The position numbers and the translations under genes were made by a program. Below, piece after piece: positions 46,820 through 58,000 of a stretch of 64,000 nt of DNA. The DNA comes from CAVVUF01 sp963751425 (lineage in GTDB: Bacteria; Chloroflexota; Anaerolineae; Anaerolineales; UBA4823): contig CAVVUF010000001.1 in NCBI GenBank assembly GCA_963751425.1, positions 1,798,001 to 1,862,000 on the forward strand, read 5' to 3'. The notes under the pieces were generated by a model. It ran no database searches, was not told where the DNA came from, and was given only the letters and a program-made list of their open reading frames with translations. Positions within the stretch are counted from its first letter, which is position 1; the number at the start of each line of letters is the position of its first letter.

Positions 46820-47392
46820 TTACGGCACGCGCGGCTTGGCAAGCACCTCACGGATTTCCAGCTGCAAGAAGGTGCGCGGGTAGGCAGGCTTGCAGACAAT
46901 CGCCGTGTCAGCGCCGCTGCTGGTGCCAGCAATCGAGATGACCTCCTGGCTCATGTCTAATAATCCGGCGTCAGCCGCCATCAGCAAACACTCCACCGCC
47001 ACCTTCATTCCTTGTGAAAATCGGTAGAGGGTATCGCGCACAATCTCTTCCGCGGACCGCCCGCCGTACTTCTCAGAAAATGCTGAACCTACCCCATCTC
47101 CCAGGGCATGGATGCCGGTGTGCACAATGACCCCCTGACTGATCAGGCTCGCTTTTTCTTCTTCGGTCATGTTCCAACCCTCGCTCTCCCAGGAGTGGCA
47201 GATCGAGACGGCAATGACTTTTATGCCCAAAGGTGCAAAGAGGGCTTGAGCCTTGCTGGCGGTGGCTCCATGCGAAGAGGCTACCACCACCTGTTTGATC
47301 CCCAGTGCCTGGGCGCGGTCTCTCGCACTCTTCAGGGTAGGAGCGGTATTATGATCTCCATAGGATTCAAAAACCAGGCATTTTAGTTCCAT
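46820..47392 (-). CDS. pyruvate kinase alpha/beta-domain-like protein
   Basis: The 190-residue protein resembles the stand-alone family related to the C-terminal domain of pyruvate kinase. Visible blocks are KQVVVASSHGATASKAQALF, a central GIHALGDGVGSAF and EVISIAGTSSGADTAIVCKPA. It lacks the catalytic pyruvate kinase barrel, so it is not a glycolytic enzyme by itself; its role is unknown, perhaps sensing of a phosphorylated metabolite. ATG 47392 has AGGAGG upstream. It lies 13 bases after the SpoIIE-type gene. Confidence 0.8.
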   Translation of the reverse strand: MELKCLVFESYGDHNTAPTLKSARDRAQALGIKQVVVASSHGATASKAQALFAPLGIKVIAVSICHSWESEGWNMTEEEKASLISQGVIVHTGIHALGDGVGSAFSEKYGGRSAEEIVRDTLYRFSQGMKVAVECLLMAADAGLLDMSQEVISIAGTSSGADTAIVCKPAYPRTFLQLEIREVLAKPRVP

Positions 47393-47405
47393 CCAATCCT
47401 CCTAT

Positions 47406-49733
47406 TCATTCTCGGATCAAGATCATCAGGGCAATATCGTCAAGCTGGGGTTCTGCACCAATGAAAGTGAATATGCGTGAAATCAAGGCTTCCTGCACAG
47501 CCTGGGCGGTACTCCCAGACATCTCTTGCACCACCTCCAGCATCTGCTCAACCCCAAAGAATTCCCGCTGTTGGTTTTGCGCATCGACTACGCCATCTGT
47601 ATAGAGAAGCAGCGCTGAATTCCGCGGGACTTGGACTGTGGCCGGCTTCCAATCGGAGTCTTCCGAGATGCCGAGCGGCATTCCGGTGGTGCGCAGGGTC
47701 TCTAATATCTCTTTTTCCTGAAAGCCAAAGATATAAGGCGGTGGATGCCCGGCGTTACAATAAGTCAGCAGTCCATTTGCTGGATCAATGATCCCATAAA
47801 ACACGGTCACGAACAACCCCGAGCGAATATCTGAGATAATGCGCTGGTTGGCTACGCGCAGCAATTCTTCAGGGTGGTCCGGATAATCTGCCGCATAGGA
47901 GCGGATCAAAGTCCGGCTCAGAGCCATCAATAAAGCAGCCCCCATGCCCTTATCCACCACGTCCGCGATGACAACCCCAATCCGCCCATCTGGCAAGGAG
48001 ACTAAATCATAAAAATCACCTGAAGTCTCACGGGCGGGTTTCCAGGCTGCCGCAGACTGCCAGCCCGAGATTTCCAGCGTGATGTCGGGCAGCAGGCTGG
48101 CCTGCACCCGTCCCGCCAGAGCCAATTCCTGCCTGCGCAGGTTGACTGCTTGCAGCGCGCGGGCGGCCTGGTTCAGAAATCCCACCAGCTGCAAGTCGCG
48201 CTCGCGCTGCTCATTGAATAAATCGCTCATGAGATCATCGTAGATCGTTGCCACGCCAATTGGCGGACTGCCCGGGATCATCAGAGGGATAGCGCGGATC
48301 ACCTGCTCTTCGCCATCCTGCCCGCGCAGCGGTACGCGATGCCGGTAAGCACGCGCCTCCAGGCGATCTGCTGTGATAGCGATTTGCTGGTCAGTCCAAG
48401 TTTCGCCTGCGGGCAAATTCTCCATTGGGCTGACGAGCCGGAGATGTTTTTCCTGCGGCGGGCTAAACCAGATACGCGAATCGAAAACATTGAACGCAGC
48501 AGATAGGCCGCGCCGGAGGAAATGCACCGCCTGGGTCAAGTCATGAGAGGCATACATTGAATTAATCGTCGCTGGTAGAAGATCTTCACGAGACTGCCGG
48601 TTGCCCTGCCGCAGACTGTCTTCCAGGTAATCCATGGCAGCATCCCAGCGCCCGGTCATGGCCAGCACATGCCCCACCCATCCCGGCGTAAAATGCTGCT
48701 CGAGGAATTTCCGATAGATCAAATTCTGCAGCCGGTAGCTGTCCCCCATCTCTTGCTCTACCACACCCGTCAGGAAAAGTGGATCAAGATCGGGAGAAAG
48801 AGGGAGAGGCAGCTGGGCACGGGACACGGGAGAATGCTCCAAAAGCTGCAGGATGCACAGCAGCAAATCTGGGTCATCTTCAATCAAATGAATTGCTTCG
48901 AGCAGCGGAGCATACTGGAAGACATCTTCACGTAAAAATCGCCCGGTGGCGCTGTGAACCTCTCGGGATCTTAACCGGTTCGTAGAACGTGCTCGAACCA
49001 GCTCCGAACAGCGCTGGCTGATCTTACGCATTAAAAAGACGTCGCCGCTGGTTGCCAAAAGCAAGTTCTGAACCGCCTCCCGGGTAGCGAGTACACCCTC
49101 CTCAGCCAACAGCTCCTCGATCAGTGCCTGGCTGGCGCTTGGAGATAAATCGCCAACGAATACCCTGCGGCAAATGCCGCGGAAAGGAGACGATTCACCG
49201 ACCGCGATGGTAGCCAGGCTCAGTGCACCCGAGACGACCACGGTTACCTGGTTTTCCTGGGTTTGTTGATCCATATAGGTCGCCCGCAGCGAGGTAAGCA
49301 GCGCCTGCACCAGGTCTACAGGCAAAGCTTCCAATGGATCAATGATCAGGACCAGGTCACGGCCGATTGTCTCCAGGCAGTTAGCCAGGAAAGCCCTGAA
49401 GACCACGCTGCCGGAGGTGCCTTCTTCAGGCAGCGGCAGGGATTCCCCGGTCAGCTCGGTTAGCCGCTGCGCTGTCAGCTGGATCAAGTCTGCAAAGAAA
49501 GCCTGCTGGGTGGTCGAACGCATGTCCAATAAATTGATATAGACACAAGTCCAACCCAAGAGCCGGGCCATATTACTTTCAATATAGCGCAGCAGCAGGG
49601 TTTTCCCGCACAGGCGCGGTCCCAACAATGCGCAGTAAACCCGTTCCTCAACGCACTGGATGATCTGCTCGACGGCTTCACGATGGTAGCGCGCCGAGAT
49701 AGGGGCATCTAAGGTCTCGTCAAACGGGATCAT
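47406..49733 (-). CDS. ATPase-GAF-SpoIIE phosphatase signalling protein
   Basis: The intact 775-residue protein has an N-terminal AAA-like ATPase (Walker A-like GPRLCGKTLLL about residue 38, Walker B-like LVLIIDPLEAL about 125). A helical/winged region follows (to about 370), then a GAF-like region (about 400-540), a linker coiled coil and a C-terminal PP2C/SpoIIE phosphatase. Phosphatase motifs are SGDFYDL, VIADVVDKGMGAALLM, LLYTDGVVD and LDDIALM, with metal-binding Asp residues retained. Its phosphatase domain is clearly a paralogue of the one at the end of the giant STAND gene. The upstream ATPase gene overlaps it by four bases (ATGA), so the two ATPases are made together. The target phosphoprotein is unknown; no STAS-domain gene is in the window. 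Confidence 0.88.
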   Translation of the reverse strand: MIPFDETLDAPISARYHREAVEQIIQCVEERVYCALLGPRLCGKTLLLRYIESNMARLLGWTCVYINLLDMRSTTQQAFFADLIQLTAQRLTELTGESLPLPEEGTSGSVVFRAFLANCLETIGRDLVLIIDPLEALPVDLVQALLTSLRATYMDQQTQENQVTVVVSGALSLATIAVGESSPFRGICRRVFVGDLSPSASQALIEELLAEEGVLATREAVQNLLLATSGDVFLMRKISQRCSELVRARSTNRLRSREVHSATGRFLREDVFQYAPLLEAIHLIEDDPDLLLCILQLLEHSPVSRAQLPLPLSPDLDPLFLTGVVEQEMGDSYRLQNLIYRKFLEQHFTPGWVGHVLAMTGRWDAAMDYLEDSLRQGNRQSREDLLPATINSMYASHDLTQAVHFLRRGLSAAFNVFDSRIWFSPPQEKHLRLVSPMENLPAGETWTDQQIAITADRLEARAYRHRVPLRGQDGEEQVIRAIPLMIPGSPPIGVATIYDDLMSDLFNEQRERDLQLVGFLNQAARALQAVNLRRQELALAGRVQASLLPDITLEISGWQSAAAWKPARETSGDFYDLVSLPDGRIGVVIADVVDKGMGAALLMALSRTLIRSYAADYPDHPEELLRVANQRIISDIRSGLFVTVFYGIIDPANGLLTYCNAGHPPPYIFGFQEKEILETLRTTGMPLGISEDSDWKPATVQVPRNSALLLYTDGVVDAQNQQREFFGVEQMLEVVQEMSGSTAQAVQEALISRIFTFIGAEPQLDDIALMILIRE

Positions 49734-51233
49734 AGCCCCTCCTCTTTTACTTTACGGAACAGGTAGTTTAAATCATAGGTCTGCTGCAGCACTTTAGTGA
49801 ACACCGGCGAGGTGAAGTAAAACTCCTTGTGTTTACGATGGATGATGCCTGCTAATGCGAGTACATTACAGGCTTCATCAATATCCTTCTGTTGGATGAG
49901 AATGCCTCCCCTTCGCAGCAGCGAGTTCGATTTCTTCGAAGCCAAAACCCCTGGTCTTGGAGCCTTCTGTTCCCATCAGGATGGCATAAATGATCGCCTT
50001 TTCCCGGTTTTCGGTATTCTGCATGAAGGAGGTCAGTAAGTGGCCGGTAAAACCCTCGTCGGAGTATACATCGATCAGGCTTTCTGGTCCAATCTCACGC
50101 TTACCGGATTGATCGAGGCTGCGCAGCAGCACCAGGCAGTAGTACTGGATCAGGTTGGGATGCCCAGCGGTTTCCTCGTAAATGCGGCTGACAACTTCCT
50201 CCTCATTGCGAAAGCGCACGCGCAGGTTCTCCATGGGGGTCACAATCAACTCGTGCGCTTGTTGGCGGCTAAATTCATTCAGGCGAATCTCCTGGGCAAA
50301 GTTATAAAACGGTGAGTCGAGGCTGTACTGTTCTTGCATGGCTTCCCGAAAGCCAGCCATGATGTATTGGCAGGCACCTTTATTAGCAGAGGCACGCAGC
50401 ATACGGAAAAGCTCCCAATCGCCGCGCTGCATGATTACCAGGTTGTCGACCTCATCGAGCAAGAAGATGATCTTCGTTTTTGAAATCTTACTCATCCGCT
50501 CCAGGAAATTAGGAAAGAAGAAAACATACTTCTGCATACTCAAGCGGGGCAGCTCGCGTGGGTTGAGCTTGCGCACCACCTCGCGAATATAATCATCGGT
50601 GGAAAGCAGGTCGCTGCATTCCAGGTACACCACCCGGGCGCCTTGCTCCCTTTCTAACAAGAGCCTTTCGATCTCCCGCAGCAGGGAGGTCTTGCCAATG
50701 CGCCGGATGCCCAGGATGGCATGGTTGGTATCGGGATTGGAGAGGATGCGTGAAACCTCCTGCTCTCGTCCAAAGAAGCGGCTGCCCGTAACCGGGGCGC
50801 GCGTTTCGTACGGAGAAAGGATCGAAATGGGCACCTGCGCCGAGATAAGATCAAGCAGCTCGCCGCTGGGCCGCCTCGACTTGAGGATGCGGTCTTGCTC
50901 TTCCTCGCCAATTAACACCAGGTTATAGTTTAAGCTGGTCTTGTGCTTGAAAAAACGGAAGCTGTTCCCATCCATCAGCACCAGCAGGATATGGCGGGTG
51001 AGGTTGCGCTCGCGCAGCACATCCGCCAGGCTTTGCATCACATGTACCGAGGGAATGCCCTCCAGATCCTTAAGCTTCAACCAGATAACGGGCGTTTTGC
51101 TGGGCAAGCGCAGCTTCCAGGAGGAAAGGTCAACAGAAAACATCGGATAACCCAAGGAAGGGTTCTCCTCCTGCACAGTATAGCCCAGCTCTTCATGAAA
51201 CCTTCGTAAAACTGCAGGCCATTCTTTATTCAT
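49730..51233 (-). CDS. STAND/AAA-type ATPase with unknown N-terminal domain (one frameshift)
   Basis: Frame 49878-51233 plus frame 49730-49945 give a protein of about 500 residues. The first 125 residues form an unrecognised alpha/beta domain, perhaps nuclease-like (uncertain). An ATPase follows, with FFGREQEVSRI, Walker A GIRRIGKTSLL (about residue 173), Walker B IIFLLDEVDNL, and a C-terminal helical region. The shifted C-terminal piece continues with RRGGILIQQKDIDEACNVLALAGIIHRKHKEFYF, a winged-helix-like end. The break lies near 49915, at a run of four G. The stop overlaps the start of the next ATPase-SpoIIE gene. Confidence 0.8.
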
Positions 51234-51262
51234 ATGCGTACCCTCTTACAATTATCCTGTTC

Positions 51263-53107
51263 TTACCCCGGCTCGCCCTGCCACAGGCGCTGCATTTCTT
51301 CGCAAGTCATCAGCAGCGTCTCCAGGTCGCCTTCTGCCTCGACGCGCCCATTCTTCAATACAATGATGTGGTCGGCGCGCCGCAGCGCCGGGCGGCGGTG
51401 GGTCGCCACCAGGCAGGTCACACCCTCTAAAGCAAACACCCGCTCCCAAAGCTGCTGCTCGGTCTCCACATCCAGGGCGCTGGAGAGGTCATCCAATACC
51501 AGCAGCTCCGGGCGGCGCACGAACATGCGCGCCGCGGCTGTCCGCTGGCGCTGCCCGCCCGAGATCTTCACACCCTTCGAACCGATCACGGTATCCAGCC
51601 CATACTCCAGGTCGGCAAGGTCCCGGTCCAATACTGCCAACCAGACGGCCTGGTTCAGATCGACCTGGTCTTCTGGCAAACCCATCAGGATATTATCTTT
51701 GATCGACTCGCTGAACAGCAGCGGCACCTGTGAAGTATAGGCGCTGCGCGGCGGCACAAAGAAATTTGCTGGATCTTCGACAGCCTTCCCATTCCAATGA
51801 ATCTCACCCTGCTGTTTTGGCAGCAATCCGAGCAGCGATCGCAGCAAGGTGGTTTTCCCCGAACCAATTCTCCCGGTGACAACCGTGAAAGAGCCGCGCG
51901 GGATGCACAGGTCGATCCCTTCGATGCCGCGCTGGGTGTCTGGATACAGATAAGTCAGGCTGCTGGCGCGCAGCTCCTCCAGGCGGTGCTGCTCTGTTTT
52001 TGCCGTGATAAGGGATCTCCGGCAGCTCCCCGGTGACATAGACCGGGGTGTGCTTCACCAGGCTTAGCGGCTCAGCCCCTTGCAGCAAGGTGATCATGCG
52101 CGCCAGGGCGACACCTGCCTGCTTGAACCAGGCCATCATTACCCCGGTCATGGCGGTAAATTCGGTGGCATAACCCAGGTAATAAATGAACAAAGAGAAA
52201 TCACCCAGCGTCATCACGGCGACCGCCCGCTTGGTTGGTATTCAACGACTGGGCTACCAGCAGCAGGATGATGCCGGTAATGATATTCATGAAATTCCAG
52301 ATAAAGGATTCGACAAAAGCCAGGTACAGCCTGTCTCTGATGGCTGCTTTCCGCCTGGTCTCGTTCAGTCGCTCAAAGCGCTTCAGCACGTTCGCCTCAG
52401 CGGTGGCCACCTTGACTGCCTGGGCTGAGCCAAACACCTCGCCGATGAAATCGGTCACCTTACCAGAAGCCTTGCGGTTGGCCTCGCTGTATTTCTCGAC
52501 ATTCTTCATCGCCCAGTTGCCCACCAGCACCAGGAACATAAACGGCAGGTAGGCGAATATGGTTACCGTCACGCTGATTTGCAGCATGGTCACCACCGCG
52601 ACGATCGCAAACAGCCCCTGACCGATGATGAAAGGAAGCTGCGAGGTAAATTCGGAGGCACGGTTGACATCATCACGGAAACGGCTGATGGCCTCACCTG
52701 GCGATTGCGGCACCGCCCGCGCGCCCGGGCGCTCCAGGATGCGCGTCAGTAAATTCTTGCGCAGTAAAGCGCCTGTGCGGAAGGTGTAAAGGTAGTGAGC
52801 ATACATGTCGGCCAGGATGAACACCGATCTGGCAACTGCCAGGCCCACCAGGATGACAGCAATGGCCTGAGGCGTCACCCCCAGCTTGCTATCACCAGAC
52901 AAGGTGTTGAAGAACTCGCGCATGAGCAGGCCGGTGATCTGGGGGGTGACGGTGAAAATAAACAGGCGCAGCACCACGATCGCCAGGTAAACCCAAAACG
53001 AATAACGGATCATCGAAATAAAATAGCTGCCAGGATTTCTCCGGGGGTCTTTCGCGATCGGGCTGCGGGTGGGCAGCCTCCTGGGCAATATTCTCTGCCT
53101 GGGTCAA
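51263..53107 (-). CDS. ABC exporter half-transporter, second subunit (three frameshifts)
   Basis: Frames 52892-53107, 52201-53088, 51804-52217 and 51263-52039 combine into a fused permease-ATPase of about 610 residues. The membrane domain runs to about residue 330. The ATPase has Walker A GRIGSGKTT, signature ISGGQRQR, Walker B LLVLDDLSSALD and His in ATHRR. The Walker B catalytic Glu is Asp, so this ATP site is probably weak. Breaks lie near 53040, 52220 and 52020. The start is TTG 53107, overlapping the TGA of the first subunit gene, so they form a heterodimeric exporter. Cargo is unknown. Confidence 0.82.
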
Positions 53108-54972
53108 ACCAGCACCTCCTCCAGCCCGGTTTCGAGCAAGTGATAAAAGTGCGAGTCAGGGTCGCCCAGTAAGTGCAGGCGTTCGCCGTACTCGATGATC
53201 TGGCCATCTTCGAGGATCAAGATATCATCAGCCCGCTGGACGGTACCCAGCCGGTGAGCAACGATGATCGCCGTGCGGTTCTGCACCAGCTTATCGACCG
53301 CCTGCTCGATCAGGTGCTCGGTTGCCGGGTCGAGGCGCGAGGTGGCCTCATCCAGGATCACCAGGCCCGGGTCGCGCAAGAAGATGCGCGTAAACGCCAG
53401 AAGCTGCGCCTCACCCGCCGAGAGCCCCCCGCCGCCTGAAGACAATTCCGTGTCTAATCCCTTCGGGAGGGCTTTGAACCACTCCCCCAGGCCCAGGTCC
53501 TGGATGGCTTCCAGGATGCGCTCATCGGGGATGCTGTCATCGAAAAAGGTCAGGTTCTCGCGTACCGTGGCATGGAAGAGCTGGATGTTCTGGGTCACCA
53601 TGCCCACCTTCCGGCGCAGCTCTTGAGGCGGCAGCTGGGTGATATCGAACAGGCTGCCATCATTTCCCAGGCGGATGCGGCCCTGGTCAGGATCGTACAG
53701 CCGGAAAAGCAGGCGCGTCAGCGTGGTCTTTCCACTGCCGGTGCGGCCCAACAGCCCGATCACCCTGCCCGGCTTCAGGTGGAAAGAGATGTCGCACAGC
53801 ACCATCTCCTTATCTTCCGGGTCCAGTTCCGGTGCAGGATCTACAGCCGGGGTTTCAACCTTTTTGGGAGCGGTCGAGAGGCTGTCGCTGTAACCAAAGG
53901 TAACGTCTTCGAAAGCCACCGCCAGCGGTCCTGGGCGGAGCAGTAAGACCTCTGGCAGATTGAAATTGTCCTCGCCAGAGACCTTCCCCTGCGTGCGCTG
54001 GATGCCCATGACGCGCACCAGGCTGGCGCCTGCCCGCTGCAGGTCCTGGAACTGCTGGGTGATGCGCTCCAGTGGCCAGGTGATCATATTGGTGTAATAG
54101 ACGATCATGAATACCGATCCCAGGGTAATGGCGCCCGAATAAAATAAATAAGTGCTGACAATCAAAGACAGGGAGGTACCGACGGCAAACAATACCCAGG
54201 TGGTATTCATCAGGACTGCCCAACGCATACCCGCTCGCAGGGTTTTGCGCATCAGGTCGCGCGTCAGGCGATAGAAGCGGTCCAGCACATACTGCATGGC
54301 ATTGTTCGAGCGGATATCTTCCGTACCCGAAAGCCGCTCCTCTAAAAAGCCATACAGATCAGCGCTGGACTGGCGTTCTTTTTCCCAATGGGGTACTGCA
54401 AAATTGGCCATCCTCAGCAGGATTGCCACTGTAATGAACACAAAAACGGACAGCACCAGGCTGACTCGCCAGTCTGTCCAGAGCAAGACCACCAGGACGC
54501 CCAAAACCAGGAGGGCGTTTCCAACCACCTGCAGGATGAACTGCGAGAAGAAGTTCGATAACGCCATGACATCCCCATCGATGCGTTCAATCATCTCGCC
54601 GGGGGTATGGGCCGTATGAAAAGACATATCCAGCCCCAGGCAGAAGCGCGACAGCTCCAAACGCAGGTCGTTGGTGGTCGCCCAACCCAGGTTCTCAGTG
54701 ATATATACCACCAGCACGCCGATCAATTGATAGAAAACAGCGATGCCGATAAACATAAGCGCCAGGCGGGTAAGCGCATTCGGATCACTTCCGGCCTGGG
54801 CTGTGTCGATAAAAATGCGCAAGATCTGGGGATTCACAATCTGCAAGCCAATGTTGATGAAAAGCACCACCCCCAGGAAGATAACTAAGTGCAGCCGCGG
54901 CTGCAGATATTTCCGGAGGAAGCGCATGTATTCCCCCGAGCTAGGGGTTGTGGGGGGTTGTGAATTCGACAT
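53104..54972 (-). CDS. ABC exporter half-transporter, first subunit
   Basis: The intact 622-residue protein has an exporter-type six-helix membrane domain (about 20-320) fused to an ATPase. Motifs are Walker A GRTGSGKTT (about residue 425), Q loop TQN, Walker B LVILDEATS with catalytic Glu, and H loop AHRL. The ABC signature is LSAGEAQ in place of LSGGQ. An insertion rich in Pro/Glu (about 365-390) precedes the ATPase. With the partner it should form one good and one degenerate ATP site, as in TM287/288-type heterodimers. Likely a lipid or drug exporter. No strong ribosome site is evident. Confidence 0.88.
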   Translation of the reverse strand: MSNSQPPTTPSSGEYMRFLRKYLQPRLHLVIFLGVVLFINIGLQIVNPQILRIFIDTAQAGSDPNALTRLALMFIGIAVFYQLIGVLVVYITENLGWATTNDLRLELSRFCLGLDMSFHTAHTPGEMIERIDGDVMALSNFFSQFILQVVGNALLVLGVLVVLLWTDWRVSLVLSVFVFITVAILLRMANFAVPHWEKERQSSADLYGFLEERLSGTEDIRSNNAMQYVLDRFYRLTRDLMRKTLRAGMRWAVLMNTTWVLFAVGTSLSLIVSTYLFYSGAITLGSVFMIVYYTNMITWPLERITQQFQDLQRAGASLVRVMGIQRTQGKVSGEDNFNLPEVLLLRPGPLAVAFEDVTFGYSDSLSTAPKKVETPAVDPAPELDPEDKEMVLCDISFHLKPGRVIGLLGRTGSGKTTLTRLLFRLYDPDQGRIRLGNDGSLFDITQLPPQELRRKVGMVTQNIQLFHATVRENLTFFDDSIPDERILEAIQDLGLGEWFKALPKGLDTELSSGGGGLSAGEAQLLAFTRIFLRDPGLVILDEATSRLDPATEHLIEQAVDKLVQNRTAIIVAHRLGTVQRADDILILEDGQIIEYGERLHLLGDPDSHFYHLLETGLEEVLV

Positions 54973-55008
54973 AGGCCAATCATTATACAGCAGATTGGCC
55001 CTGATAAA

Positions 55009-58000
55009 CTAAGGTTTTAAGATATAAACCTTCACCCTCACATCCATGGCTGGCTGGTCCTGTGGGATCATCACCCGCAAGACATCATTCCAGGCAGCGC
55101 CATCGAATTCTGGCTGCACGGTCACTTTTTCCAGGCGGAATCCTTCCTGCCCTGGGCTGAGTGGATCCACTTCCACCAGGTAAGCCTGCTCCTGCGAGGC
55201 CGATCCCAAGCCTATGCCGTGCCAGATCCCCGGCTCGAGGTGCATTTCGAAGGTGGAAACGGGCAAGTCAGGCGCCTGGTAAGCAGTTACCTGCGCCTCA
55301 ACCGGCTGTGGTCCAATATACAGCCCCAACCGCTCCATGTCCCACCAAACTCCGTCTGAATATTCTGGCAATACTGCAGAAGGGATGATCCCGGCAGCAT
55401 TCTCCGAAGGCTGTAAAGGATTGACATCCAGAACATAGGCAGCCTCCTGCGAAGTTTTCCCCAGGTAAAATTGAACCCATTTTGCTGCCGGTAGAGACAT
55501 CTCTCCCTGGTTAGCCACGGGCCAATCCTGGGTAATGTAGATATCCACCCACACGTCCAGCGAAATATCTGGATGGGGCAAACCCACAAAGAGATAATCC
55601 ACCCACTGCGTGCCATCGAACCAGGTCCGGATATAAGTTTCGATATGAGCGCCATCCACCGATGGCTCCAGAGGGGTCACATCCACCAGGTAGCCCCACG
55701 GGTAATTCGTCTCTCCCAGGAAGATGCCGCTCCAGGCATTGCCGATCAGGTGCAGCTTTAGGCTGGCGGCACGCGGACTGGACGACCCCGCTCCTGTGAT
55801 CACCGGTGTAGAGGTTGCTGAGGGAATCTTGGTGACAGGAGGTTTTCCAGGCGCAGGTGTAATGGAAGGTAGGACAATGGGTTTGATCGGGGTCGGAGAA
55901 GGCGTATGGGTCGCCTGCGGCTCAGGCTTGCATTGACCTATACTGCCGGCCTGGTAGATATCTCGGATCTCTGCTGCAGTCAGGGCGCGGTTATAAATCT
56001 CCACTTCGTCCACCAGCCCATCGAGCCGTTTGGCAGGCTCATCAGGCAGACTGCCCATAAAGAAGTTTGTACCGGCAGCAGTGTCGATCGGTAAATCACC
56101 GCTGGCTGCCAGTTTGCCATCGAGATAAAGCTTAACCTTCGTACCATTATTCGCTACTGCCACGTGATACCACCTGCCGGTTTGTAATGCCGGTCCAAAG
56201 AGCGCCTCTCCCCATTGAGAGAAGAACAGCGTGCTGCCGGCTGCGCCCAGCTCATAGACCTGGTTGTAGGACTTAAATTTTCCATATCCTGCAAAGAAGG
56301 CTTCGCCTTCAAGGAAGGCATCCGCCTTAACCCACAGAGCCAGCGTGCGATCACTGTTACCGGTTGGCAGGCCTGCTGCAGGGGCAACTAACCGGTTTTT
56401 TCCATCGAAGGAGAAAGCCTGCCCCACCATACCGGGTGCAAAGCTTGCTCCAGCTACCAGAGTTCCATCATGCACTCCTTCGATATCCTCCGCATTCCCA
56501 TCCGCAGGCCACCAACCTACGAGATCAGCAGGAGAGGCTATGCAGCCCTCTACGTTTGCCCTGCGGGTGGGTGGGGAGGTTGGCGTGGGGGTTGTGGCAG
56601 GCTGCAGCCAGTAGATCTCCGCATCGCCTTCCGAAGTCCAGCCTTCCAGCGCCTGCGTGCGAGAGCGCACCCGCCACCAGGTCCAGCCATCCGCACAGCG
56701 CGGGCCATCCAGGACGGTGAATTTCTCGCCTGGCATCATCTGACCGAGCACATCGGCCTCTCGGTCCGGCTCGCTTCGCACCCGGTTGGCAACCGGCGGA
56801 TCGAAGCTGACCATGCCAGATTGGCCAACCTGCAGGCGAGATGGCAGCGCCCCAGGGCAGCCCACCAGGCTGGATAAGGAGGGTGTAATTGTGGCGGTAG
56901 GGCGTGCGGCAAGTTTGGTCGCAGTGGCAGTGTTAAAGACATAAGCCGCCCACTCGGTCGCCAGACGGTCAGGAGTCGTCGAGGGAATCTGTTCGAGCTG
57001 ATCTGGGTGGCTTTCTGGGGTTAACGCATAAACGCGCACGTTCACATCCATCGGCGGCCTGTCGGCTGGGATCTTCACGCGGAACACATCCCGCCAGGCC
57101 CCATCCATGAATACCGCCTCCACACCGTAGGACTCGACCTGGTTATCAGATGCGCTTAACGGAGATACTTTCATCACATAGGCAGCCTGCTCTTCCGAAA
57201 GTCCCAAAATCCCCATGGACCACGCGCCCGGCTGCAAGTGGAGCGTTGCCTCAGTCTTGAGAAAGCTCAGCGGCGAACGGTAGATGGTCACGTCCGCCTG
57301 CATGCGCCCCTGGTTTGGCAGGGTTTGGATGCGCAGTACATCCTGCCAGCCTCCAGGGAACTCCGGGTTGATCATCGTGCGCTGCAGCGTTTCGCCGGAC
57401 GCTCCGGTACCCAGCGGGCTGACCTCCACCACATAGCCGCCCGGGTCGCTCGCTTTGCCGAAGGTAGTTCCCTGCCACACGCCTGGCTCCAGGTTGAGCC
57501 TTTCGTTATATACGATGGGCCAGCCCGCCGTGGTATAAATCTGGATGGTAACCGGCAGCGGAGCGGCTTCTTTGGGCTGGAACAGCCAGAGCACATCCAC
57601 CCAGCTTTCACCGTCGTATTCTGGCATGATCCTCTCAACAACCTCCGCCCCCTCCGTGGAGGCTTCCTGAGGTGTTACGTCCACCAGGTAACCCTGCGCA
57701 AGCGAGGCTAGCCCCAAGCGAAACTTCTTCCAGTGGCCAGCATGCAGGGTGGTGCTGAAGCCCTTCGGAAAATTCTGCGCATCCCACTCGGGCTCCGAAA
57801 GCTCCGGCACGATGCGCGTGTTTGCGAGCGACCCATCTTCATTGGTGAAAAAGACCGTCCCAGGCGGGTACATCGAATAGTCGATTTCCGACCTGGGCGC
57901 TTTGTTGAGGTCCGGTGTAGGGGTGATTAAATCTTCTTCAACAATCACGGTCGTTTTGATAACCGGGGGCTGCGGGATCTGCGTATGCGGGGGCGTTGGC

